Below, piece by piece: positions 41,523 through 48,342 of a stretch of 48,342 bases of DNA (position 1 is its first letter; each line of letters begins with the position of its first letter). Source of the stretch: Pyrinomonadaceae bacterium. GTDB lineage: Bacteria; Acidobacteriota; Blastocatellia; Pyrinomonadales; Pyrinomonadaceae. The DNA is taken from the NCBI GenBank assembly GCA_014534425.1, contig JACVRN010000028.1, positions 1 to 48,342 on the forward strand, given 5' to 3'. A program made the translations under genes and the position numbers. Under the pieces are notes generated by a model. It was not told where the DNA came from. It worked only from the letters and a program-made list of their open reading frames with translations, and searched no databases.

Positions 41523-42449
41523 ATGATAATTTCAGAAGCAGCAGCGCTTATCGTCGAGCGTTGTCCGGGTTGGGTTGTCGAGACGATTGATTGTCTTGGC
41601 GAGGGCGATTTCTGCATCGCTTACCTGGTCAACGACGAATGGGTCTTTCGCTTCGCCAAGCACGAAAAGGCCGCAGCGAGCCTGGCGCGCGAAGCCTGCT
41701 TGCTGCCTCTTATCGCCAATCGCTTCGATGTACGCACGCCATCGCCTGAGATTGTCAGCGTGTATGAAGCGCCCGCCTTTATGGACTATAAAATGTTGCC
41801 CGGCCCCGCGCTGACACAGGAGAGATACCTGCGCCTCTGTGAACCGGAGCGTGAGCGATGCGCGAGACAAGTGGGAGAATTTCTGGCGCAGATGCACGCT
41901 GCTGACTTAGCCACGGCTCGCCGGTGCGGGGTTATGGTCGCGGACTACGCCGCTCAATATAGAGGATTGCTGGCAAGGGCGCGCAAATATCTGTATGCGA
42001 ATCTGGCGGAGACGGAGCGTGCATTCGTGGAGCAGACTGTCAACCTGTATCTGGAGTCTAAAGCTCTGTCTGCCTTTGAGCCTGCTCTGCTTCACGGAGA
42101 CCTCTCGCCGGATCACGTGCTCTACGACGAGAGCACAAGCTCTGTGACCGGAATCATAGACTTCGGCGACATGATTGTGGGCGACCCTGCACAGGATTTG
42201 GTGCTCGTCTACGAGGACTACGGCCTGGACTGTTTCGAAAGATTCCTTCGCGCGTACGCGCCCCTAGACAAAGATTCTCTACTCAGGCGCGTATATCACT
42301 TTTACGTTCTGGGCGCGATAGAATGGGCAGTCGAAAAGGCTGAGCAGGCGTCGGCTGAACTCGTCTATGCTATTGCCCAGCTAGGGCATCTAAAAGCTGA
42401 TGGCGAGCGACAACTCAAGGAGTTGCTGTCGGCTTGCGGAGTCGGCTAA
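41523..42449 (+). CDS. Aminoglycoside phosphotransferase (APH)-family kinase
   Basis: A 308-residue small-molecule kinase. Key motifs are the catalytic HGDLSPDHVLYDE near residue 192 and IDFGDMIVGDPAQDL (Asp for metal) near 212. An N-terminal lobe contains EWVFRFAKHEKAAASLARE. Family members phosphorylate aminoglycosides, choline, homoserine or macrolides; the substrate is not evident. ATG 41523 was chosen because earlier starts lie in a region with no ribosome-binding site. It stands alone. Confidence 0.85.
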   Translation: MIISEAAALIVERCPGWVVETIDCLGEGDFCIAYLVNDEWVFRFAKHEKAAASLAREACLLPLIANRFDVRTPSPEIVSVYEAPAFMDYKMLPGPALTQERYLRLCEPERERCARQVGEFLAQMHAADLATARRCGVMVADYAAQYRGLLARARKYLYANLAETERAFVEQTVNLYLESKALSAFEPALLHGDLSPDHVLYDESTSSVTGIIDFGDMIVGDPAQDLVLVYEDYGLDCFERFLRAYAPLDKDSLLRRVYHFYVLGAIEWAVEKAEQASAELVYAIAQLGHLKADGERQLKELLSACGVG

Positions 42450-42539
42450 CACAATAAACGCTATAGGCAAGTAGCTGCGGGCAGTCGCATATCGCTTTCA
42501 TCTACGCGCCCCTTCAATTATGGTGTTAGGAATGGAGTT

Positions 42540-42626
42540 ATGATGTTTGTAGGGGCAGGGCTTGTCCCTACTGTTTTGTTAGTTACTCTTAGTGTCATAA
42601 TATTCGGAGTAGCGTCGGTGGCTTGA
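42540..42626 (+). other. Hairpin element and possible 28-residue hydrophobic peptide frame
   Basis: GTAGGG and CCCTAC (42550-42572) form a small hairpin resembling a dispersed GTAGGGGCAGGG word. The same stretch is an open frame for a single-TM peptide (ATGs at 42540 and 42543, GGAG five bases before the second) containing LVPTVLLVTLSVIIFGV. Whether it is translated is unknown. Confidence 0.35.
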
Positions 42627-42650
42627 AATCATAGGCGAGGTTAATGAGTG

Positions 42651-42908
42651 ATGGCCGAAGTGATTCAGCAGTACACGCCGCAGTTTCATGATGATGAGAA
42701 GGGCATATCCTATACAGTGATGGCGTACGGCGAGATGACGGCTGGCGGCACCTGGGAGGGCTGGCTGGAATTTCATCCGGCAGATAAGACAGAGCAGACC
42801 TTGCGTACGGGGCGCGAGACTACGCAGCCCGACAGGGCCGCGCTCGAATATTGGGCCTCCGGCCTGGAGCCTCTCTATTTCGAGGGCGCTTTCGCACGCG
42901 CGAGATAG
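42651..42908 (+). CDS. Conserved small hypothetical protein
   Basis: An 85-residue soluble protein. The pattern YTVMAYGEMTAGGTWEGWLE, LRTGRETTQPDRAALEYWA and GLEPLYFEGAF resembles a family of small proteins found in acidobacteria and cyanobacteria with a WEGWLEF and RTGRETTQP core, but no function is known. The ATG has an in-frame GTG just before it. It is followed by another small gene on the same strand. Confidence 0.7.
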   Translation: MAEVIQQYTPQFHDDEKGISYTVMAYGEMTAGGTWEGWLEFHPADKTEQTLRTGRETTQPDRAALEYWASGLEPLYFEGAFARAR

Positions 42909-42969
42909 AGACGCCAGCGCTCGTGCGGTTGAGAATAGCCGCGAGTGATAGTTTTACGGGTACAGACTT

Positions 42970-43269
42970 ATGGACAAACGAAGACTAGAGCGGATAGAGC
43001 AATATATCTTTGCTCTCTTCCGGGCAAGGGGAGCGTCCAGGCTTTTAGCGAAAGAGATTTTCGACAGCACGGATGAGTTTGCGAATGCTGACCTGGTCAG
43101 GGCCTTTGAGGATTTGGAGAAGAAATGGCGCTTGCTCGTTCGTTATACCAGCGAAGGCAATGACTGGGTTTCTCTGACGCCGGAAGGCGCAGCCCGCGCC
43201 AATATAGACCAGCCCGAGGATGCGGAACAGCCGGACGCCTTACCACATCCGCCGAAGAGCGCTACCTGA
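42970..43269 (+). CDS. Small hypothetical protein, possible winged-helix
   Basis: A 99-residue protein with a helical start (LERIEQYIFALFRARGAS), a middle FANADLVRAFEDLEKKWRL and WVSLTPEGAARA, as seen at the end of many winged-helix DNA-binding domains. The C-terminal 20 residues are Pro/Asp/Glu-rich. The DNA-binding role is a weak inference. No clear ribosome-binding site precedes the ATG. Confidence 0.55.
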   Translation: MDKRRLERIEQYIFALFRARGASRLLAKEIFDSTDEFANADLVRAFEDLEKKWRLLVRYTSEGNDWVSLTPEGAARANIDQPEDAEQPDALPHPPKSAT

Positions 43270-43327
43270 AAAGAACTGCTTCGGTAAATGAGACTATTAC
43301 GCAGCCGCAGATAAAGTGAGAAATGTG

Positions 43328-44425
43328 ATGCGGTCTCTAGCCATTACAGTTTTAGCCGTCCTTGGGTTGTCTCTGCTCACGGCTATAGGAGCGCAGGCGC
43401 ATCCTTCCTGGGGCATCGTCGTTGACAGGCAGGGCCAGGTCTATTTCAGCGATTTGAAGACCATCTGGAAGATTGATGCTCAGGGCAGGGCAGTTGCGCT
43501 TAGGACAAGCGACAATCACGTTCATGACCTGAACATAGACGAAACCGGAAACCTCTACGGCGCAGAGAACTCTTATGAGCCGTCGACCAAACGCTTTTTC
43601 AGCGCCATCTGGAAGATGACGCCTGCGGGCGACTTCTCATACCTTCTTGCTCCCACAGACGACCCGCCCGAAGGCACTAGCATCTGGAAAGACCGCGACG
43701 GCAACATGTATCACGTAGGTTACTACCCCGAACGCGAGTTGCTCATCCTACGAAGAACTCCCGGCGGCGAAGTTACAGTGCTGGCGGGAAGCAGTAATGC
43801 CGCCCGTGAATACCGGCAGGGCGTGCCGTACAGCGTCGGCGGCATTGCTTTCGGGACGGACGGCGCGCTCTATTTCACTCACGGCGCGAGTGCCAGCAAG
43901 TTGGCTATGACGGGCGCGCTCACTCAGCTTGCTAGGAACCTTGTGATAGAGAAAGATTCGGGTAATAAGTCGGGCGCTGGCTCACAGACACAGTTGTTTG
44001 GCATAGCTGTTGACGCGCAAGGGAACGCCTTTATAGCCGATTACGGAAACCGCCGAGTGCTGAAGGTTACTCCCGAAGGTCAAACCACAACGCTGCTGCG
44101 TGCGGAAGAAAACTGGTTTCCTACGGGCGTCGCCATGAAGGGCAGCGAGCTTTACATCCTGGAGATAGGACAAAGGTCTCCGTATGAGCCGATTGGAACT
44201 CGCGTGCGAAAGCTCTCGCCTGACGGAAAAGTTACGGTGCTCGCAACAGTCGGAGCCAACGGTAAGGCTGCAAGCGCGCCTTCTTCAAGTGATGAAGACT
44301 CATCCGGCCAGGGTTCTGAGAGAAAGGCGGAATCCAGAAGGCTTCTTTATCTTGTGCTAGGTGCGGTGACTGCCGTTTTTGCGCTGACTATTATCGTTTG
44401 GCGCGTTCGCAGACCTTCAGCATAG
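43328..44425 (+). CDS. Secreted NHL/SMP-30-like beta-propeller with C-terminal TM helix
   Basis: A 365-residue protein with an N-terminal signal segment (about 1-25, ending AIGAQA). Repeating units of about 45 residues follow, each with a Trp/Tyr and a VDxxGNxYxAD-like pattern: GIVVDRQGQVYFSDLKTIWK, LNIDETGNLYGAE and FGIAVDAQGNAFIADYGNRR. These are NHL/six-bladed propeller repeats. A Ser/Gly-rich linker leads to a C-terminal TM helix (LVLGAVTAVFALTIIVWRV). It probably binds or processes a ligand outside the cell. GTG 43316 is an alternative start. Confidence 0.78.
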   Translation: MRSLAITVLAVLGLSLLTAIGAQAHPSWGIVVDRQGQVYFSDLKTIWKIDAQGRAVALRTSDNHVHDLNIDETGNLYGAENSYEPSTKRFFSAIWKMTPAGDFSYLLAPTDDPPEGTSIWKDRDGNMYHVGYYPERELLILRRTPGGEVTVLAGSSNAAREYRQGVPYSVGGIAFGTDGALYFTHGASASKLAMTGALTQLARNLVIEKDSGNKSGAGSQTQLFGIAVDAQGNAFIADYGNRRVLKVTPEGQTTTLLRAEENWFPTGVAMKGSELYILEIGQRSPYEPIGTRVRKLSPDGKVTVLATVGANGKAASAPSSSDEDSSGQGSERKAESRRLLYLVLGAVTAVFALTIIVWRVRRPSA

Positions 44426-44448
44426 AGCGCTCCTTAATTTCTTTCATC

Positions 44449-44841
44449 ATGAATCAGTCTTCTTCAAGAGCGTGTCTGGAAGAGCAGAGCGCGCGTGTCC
44501 GGGCGGGCGGCTACTGGAACTGTCTTAATGCGGCCAGGGAAATCGCAAGGCTCCTGTTGGCAGAGGGAAGAAGCCCTTGGATAGCCAGGCTGCGAAAGAC
44601 AGAGCTTAGAGGAGAAGACGTTTTTCACGCGCCTCTAATCCCGCGCGGGCTGCCGAACCAGTTGGCATGGACGACGCACTACGTCTGTTGCTGTGATGGG
44701 CTGGCGTATGACCCCGTGGCGGGATTGCCCGTTCCGCTTGAGGCATACAGCCTTGAAGTATTCGGGCAGCGAATCCCTATGGAAGTCTTTGTCTCAACCG
44801 CAGAGCTTCCGGCCTACTTTGTGGACGAGAAGATTAAATGA
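44449..44841 (+). CDS. Small protein with a candidate Cys-His-Asp triad
   Basis: A 130-residue soluble protein with no named family. Cys25 lies at the start of a helix (YWNCLNAAREIARLLL), His77 in TTHYVCCCDG and Asp88 in AYDPVAGLP, in the order and spacing of a papain-like or transglutaminase-like catalytic triad (C ... H ... D). The fold call is therefore a hypothesis. It could be a protease, amidase or deaminase. It ends six bases from the end of the TPR/SLOG/cyclase gene on the other strand. No ribosome-binding site is obvious. Confidence 0.5.
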   Translation: MNQSSSRACLEEQSARVRAGGYWNCLNAAREIARLLLAEGRSPWIARLRKTELRGEDVFHAPLIPRGLPNQLAWTTHYVCCCDGLAYDPVAGLPVPLEAYSLEVFGQRIPMEVFVSTAELPAYFVDEKIK

Positions 44842-44847
44842 CCGGCT

Positions 44848-46824
44848 CTAAATTTTAACGCGGTAGACGTGATAGGTCGGGAACGTCCCGTACTTTTTAG
44901 CCAGTGGAGTTTGACCTATATACTCACATTTGAAATCCGTCACGCCCTGAGCGGCTGCGAGCGCCGCGAATTCCTGGCTCGAATAGACCAGCCCCGGAGG
45001 CGTAATCGGTTCCAGCCGCGCTGCCCTCGTCACATGAGTGCCGAAGAGGTTGGGCCTTTCCGTGATGGGGTCTGTGCAGGAATAAACAGGCCCCGCGTGC
45101 AGCGCTATTCTAAGATTCAAGTCTTCTGGCAATCCCTTCTCAGCCCAATTCGTACGGCACAAACGCTGGCTTAGCTCAAGCGCGAAATCGCCAGCCTCTC
45201 GCACGGAAGAGAAGACGAAGAACAGGCCATCCCCCCAGGTGTTTTTCAAGACCGGAAGATGCTGCGCGGTTCGCACGCTCTCGCCTATGAGACCGAGGAA
45301 GTGTTGCAGGAAGAGCGGCATCTGACGTTCTGTCAGTCGGCTGAAGTTGACCGCGTCCGCAAAGAGCATTGACATAATCTTCGGCTTGAGCGCTCCCTCT
45401 TCAACCTCGGCTGAGGTTTCCTTATGAGCATCGCTCAGCGCGCTAACCTCCGGCTCCACGCCTTCCCGAAGCATCTTTGCGGGGTTAATCAAATCTATCT
45501 TTAAGCCCTGCTGTTGCCATTCATCTATTGCGCTACGGGTTCCTCCGCGTCCGTCGCCCTCACCGCCATCCCAGACGGCGAGCGCTAGAATTTCCGTCTC
45601 AAGCTGAGCGGCCTTGATGATTGCCAGCCCGTGTATGAGTTGATTGGCGTATTCATAAGAGGCGTCGCCACCCTCAAGTTTATAATGCGACGCGACCGTG
45701 ACGCTTGATGCACGACTCATGACGGCTTCAAAGCGCTCCTTCCAACCTTTATGCGTCGCGCCTCGGACGCTGTCTTCTATGAACTGGTCGCGCTCGTAGG
45801 GCAAAACCACATGCGTCTTACCGCCTATCTCGTTCATCACTTCGAGGAAAAGAATGTCCGAGCCGCAGGCCGCAGAAGAATAGCCGAAGCCCGCATTGAG
45901 CTTTAACAGCCGCTCGCGTATGGCATCTTTCACCGCGCTCTCAAGTTCAGGAGGAAAGCGCGGCCTGTCCCGCTCGGGGCTGTCAATCATGTGTCCTGTG
46001 AAGATGACCACGCCGGGTATATCGAAGAAAGAATCCACGCGAGCAAGGCTTTCGCCCATAGCCTTTGCTATCAGTCGCGCATTGCGCCGCGTAGAAGCCA
46101 CTTCAGCATATTCTCCCTTCGCAGCTTCGGAAGCCTCCGCGTACCTGCGCTCGGCCTCATCCCATTCGCCGCGTATCAGCGCTGCTTCACCGAGCGTGGC
46201 GAGCGGCCAGTATTTATTAGCGCCCGTTTCCTCCGCACGCTCAAGCTCGCGCAAGCAGAGCTTGCTTACTTTTTCGGCAACATCTTCTGCCACATCTCTG
46301 TGTCCCAGAAGGAGCGCCAGAGTGGCCGCATTAATACCCGTCCAGTACCCTTCGTTTATCCTGTACGCTTCAAGATAAAGCTCTTGGGCGCGACGCAAAT
46401 TTTCACGCCCCGCGTCCGTCTCCGGCGCTTGAAGCCATAAATCTTTGTGTGTGCGAGCCAGAATGCCCAGCGTCTCTTCGTCCCTGTGCCCCTCCTGCTG
46501 TAGCTCCGTCAAAATAGAGCGGGCGCGCAGGGTCGCTCCGCTTCTAGCAAGCGCCAGCGCGTGCAACTGCCTCAGGCGCACGTCATGCGTCCAGGTCTCC
46601 AACCCTTCACGCACTGCGTCATATGCCAGCAGAGGTTCACCTAAATTAACCGCTCTGCTGGCGAACGTGCGGTAGAGGTCATAGTTTTTCGACCGGCTTT
46701 CCACATCATGCGACTGCCAGAGCTTAAAAAGCTCCGTGACGCTTAGACGACCGATTTTCTCAGGAGATTCAGCCTCCACAGCCTCGCTCACGACATTAGC
46801 GACTGGCTCCGCCTGATTGTCCAT
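44848..46824 (-). CDS. TPR - SLOG-like - class III nucleotide-cyclase-like protein
   Basis: A 658-residue protein with three parts. Residues about 25-255 are helical repeats resembling TRAFs-binding/TPR domains. Residues about 270-440 are a SLOG-like Rossmann domain (VVIFTGHMIDSPERDRPRFP, then AACGSDILFLEVMNEIGG and HVVLPYERD), a type predicted to bind nucleotides or their derivatives. Residues 483-658 are a class III cyclase domain: metal ligands Asp490 (FADAVNFS) and Asp532 (NTWGDGLFF), then GTHVTRAARLE with Arg603 but Thr599 in place of the usual Asn. The first two metal sites are intact, so activity is possible. GGAG six bases upstream sets ATG 46824. The kinase-TIR gene lies 35 bp before it on the same strand. 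Confidence 0.75.
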   Translation of the reverse strand: MDNQAEPVANVVSEAVEAESPEKIGRLSVTELFKLWQSHDVESRSKNYDLYRTFASRAVNLGEPLLAYDAVREGLETWTHDVRLRQLHALALARSGATLRARSILTELQQEGHRDEETLGILARTHKDLWLQAPETDAGRENLRRAQELYLEAYRINEGYWTGINAATLALLLGHRDVAEDVAEKVSKLCLRELERAEETGANKYWPLATLGEAALIRGEWDEAERRYAEASEAAKGEYAEVASTRRNARLIAKAMGESLARVDSFFDIPGVVIFTGHMIDSPERDRPRFPPELESAVKDAIRERLLKLNAGFGYSSAACGSDILFLEVMNEIGGKTHVVLPYERDQFIEDSVRGATHKGWKERFEAVMSRASSVTVASHYKLEGGDASYEYANQLIHGLAIIKAAQLETEILALAVWDGGEGDGRGGTRSAIDEWQQQGLKIDLINPAKMLREGVEPEVSALSDAHKETSAEVEEGALKPKIMSMLFADAVNFSRLTERQMPLFLQHFLGLIGESVRTAQHLPVLKNTWGDGLFFVFSSVREAGDFALELSQRLCRTNWAEKGLPEDLNLRIALHAGPVYSCTDPITERPNLFGTHVTRAARLEPITPPGLVYSSQEFAALAAAQGVTDFKCEYIGQTPLAKKYGTFPTYHVYRVKI

Positions 46825-46859
46825 GAAATCTCCTTTGACTTCAGAAGCACCAAAACTTC

Positions 46860-48341
46860 TTAAAGAATATCCAGCCAACGGGCGACGAAAAATGCCCCGC
46901 CGATTAATGCCAGCAACAAAAGCAGGCCCAGCAAAGCGACGGTCGCTCTGGAAGTCATAGCGCCTTTCATCGGCATCTGCGCCGGAGATGGCGGCATACT
47001 TGCGGGCATATTTTTATAGGTCGCAGGCATCTTGGGCGGAGGCACTGCACTCGGAGACGGCTGTGGCATGGGGCTGATTCTGGATACCTCTTCATCTCTT
47101 GCGCTCGCAGCCATCTCGTTTAATGGCCCGGAACCTGGCGGAACGTAATACTCTACCTCTTCTTCAGGCTCGCGCCCCGTTGCCATGGAAGGCGGTAGCT
47201 CGCCTGTTATCACTTTATCAGGCCAGCCGCCGGACGGAGGAAAGTGCATAGTTGCGTGTGGCCGTACGTGCTGAAAATGCAGGTCTCTCAACTCTGGAGG
47301 CGGGAGGTTTTCGGCAGGGCTTTGCGGCAGAGGATTCTCCCAGTAGGTCGGACGAATAAAGTTGGGCCTGTGCAGGCGCAGAGCATATTCCCACTCCAGT
47401 CGCACATTCTGCGAGCGCATGGAATTGGTTGACCAGAAGAGTTGAAATATATCTGCCTGCCCGATTGCGTCTTTCATCCACTCCTTCCAGTTCTGTCCCG
47501 AACGCAGTTCGTGCACGTCGCGCATGTAGCGGTCGCCAACCGCTTGAGCGTAATGCTCTATCTGCGCGACTATCTCTAGGTCTTCGTGCGAGTAAGAAGG
47601 AAAGATTTTTCTGTAAGGGCGCGCGGTCTCCGCAACTTCCTTCGGAGTTCTACGGTCATCTAAAGCGTGCTCGCTGGTGACTCGTATGCGGAGATTAATC
47701 TCCGCCAGAAGAATAGCGCCGAGGTAGATTGACAAGCTCCCGCGCGCGACCTTGCCGTCCAGCAAAGGTGAAGCGCGCATGCGAAACTTCTGGCTATGCA
47801 CACTCTCCTGCCAGATAAAACTGGCGCTCGGCGGGTTGAACTCAACGCCTTCTATGAAGGGCACGAAACTAATCTCGCTCTGGCGCGGGATGGAATGAGA
47901 GCTATCCTGCGTCGCCCTGCCGTAATCCTCCGGCCTCTCATCGGCCAGGATTCTTCCAGCCTCTTTCTCCATCACCTCAATAGGGTCAGGCTCATCTTCA
48001 TCAGCATCCGGCGGGCGCTCCGAAAGATGAGCGAAGGCCAGCAGCGTGTACCATCTCTCCGGCCTTATCTTCTTAGGGCGATAGATAGTGAACTGCACAT
48101 TCTCATCCAGATAGATAGGCTTTTCTTTTCCTGTTTCCTGAGAAAGCTTCGAGCCGACAGTAGCGACCTCTTTACCGTGACGAACCAACTCTTCGGAGGC
48201 CTCTATCGTCGGAGACAACAGGGGCGGCTCCATCATCGCTTCCCTCAACGCTCGGCGCATCGCCGCCGCATCCATAGGGCGCGCGTCGCGCTCCAATGAC
48301 ATCGCCTGCAGCAAAACTTCCGACACCGCATGCGGCACCTG
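46860..48341 (-). CDS. Kinase C-terminus - beta-rich region - TIR domain - C-terminal TM protein (partial at window edge)
   Basis: The 5' end is outside the window. The first visible residues (PHAVSEVLLQAMSLERDARP, then DAAAMRRALREAM) look like the end of a Ser/Thr kinase domain. A beta-rich region (about 65-245) follows with NVQFTIYRPKKIRPERWYTL and FVPFIEGVEFNPPSASFIW. A TIR domain then spans about 249-350: RKIFPSYSHEDLEIVAQIEH, an LRSGQNWKEWM element, and IFQLFWSTNSMRSQNVRLEW with the Glu expected of TIR NADases. A Pro-rich linker and a TM helix (VALLGLLLLLALIGGAFFVA) end the protein. This would be a membrane-bound kinase-TIR protein, co-transcribed with the TPR/SLOG/cyclase gene. Confidence 0.75.
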   Translation of the reverse strand, partial: QVPHAVSEVLLQAMSLERDARPMDAAAMRRALREAMMEPPLLSPTIEASEELVRHGKEVATVGSKLSQETGKEKPIYLDENVQFTIYRPKKIRPERWYTLLAFAHLSERPPDADEDEPDPIEVMEKEAGRILADERPEDYGRATQDSSHSIPRQSEISFVPFIEGVEFNPPSASFIWQESVHSQKFRMRASPLLDGKVARGSLSIYLGAILLAEINLRIRVTSEHALDDRRTPKEVAETARPYRKIFPSYSHEDLEIVAQIEHYAQAVGDRYMRDVHELRSGQNWKEWMKDAIGQADIFQLFWSTNSMRSQNVRLEWEYALRLHRPNFIRPTYWENPLPQSPAENLPPPELRDLHFQHVRPHATMHFPPSGGWPDKVITGELPPSMATGREPEEEVEYYVPPGSGPLNEMAASARDEEVSRISPMPQPSPSAVPPPKMPATYKNMPASMPPSPAQMPMKGAMTSRATVALLGLLLLLALIGGAFFVARWLDIL

Positions 48342-48342
48342 C

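Overview
The window looks like chromosomal DNA of a Gram-negative bacterium, most likely an acidobacterium of the Blastocatellia/Pyrinomonadaceae type. This placement is inference. It rests on lipid A/LPS genes (lpxK, waaA), a complete hrcA-grpE-dnaK-dnaJ block, a short F0 gene run headed by atpZ and atpI, abundant Ser/Thr kinase and secreted-protein genes, and many intergenic palindromes built from short repeated words. No rRNA, tRNA, CRISPR array, transposase or phage gene was found by eye.

Layout. Positions 1-5141 hold the end of a complex I operon (nuoL truncated by the window edge, nuoM, nuoN). A small secreted Arg/Cys-rich protein follows, then a membrane glycosyltransferase paired with a radical SAM protein. 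Positions 8087-10426 carry atpZ, atpI, atpB and atpE, closed by a terminator; no F1 genes follow. Next are a secreted protein with three LecA-like domains and a transmembrane Ser/Thr kinase. The minus strand from 18722 to 14219 encodes an SprT-like metalloprotein, dodecin, EF-P, WaaA and LpxK. Positions 19246-24530 hold the heat-shock genes. After a small secreted protein and a histone-H1-like protein come, on the minus strand, tsaD, two tandem rsmD paralogues and recG, then an SDR gene.

From about 32 kb the content is more accessory: a secreted alpha/beta hydrolase, a DUF6065-like protein, a subtilase with a tiny I9-like partner, a periplasmic LolA-like protein, a GNAT enzyme, a histidine-phosphatase lipoprotein, an Asp/Asn-hydroxylase-like enzyme, a di-haem peroxidase with membrane and secreted neighbours, an APH-like kinase, small conserved proteins and a beta-propeller protein.

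The right edge holds the most interesting locus. It is a minus-strand pair: a membrane protein with a kinase C-terminal end, a beta-rich region, a TIR domain and a C-terminal TM helix, followed 35 bp later by a TPR / SLOG-like / class III nucleotide-cyclase-like protein. A small protein with a candidate Cys-His-Asp triad converges on it. This resembles a kinase-gated nucleotide signalling or conflict module. The first gene runs off the window.

The second theme is intergenic architecture. At least five families of word-like inverted repeats sit almost only between genes. Some reach into the 5' ends of open frames (waaA, recG, the Ser/Thr kinase) and would mislead start-site calling; starts here were chosen with that in mind.
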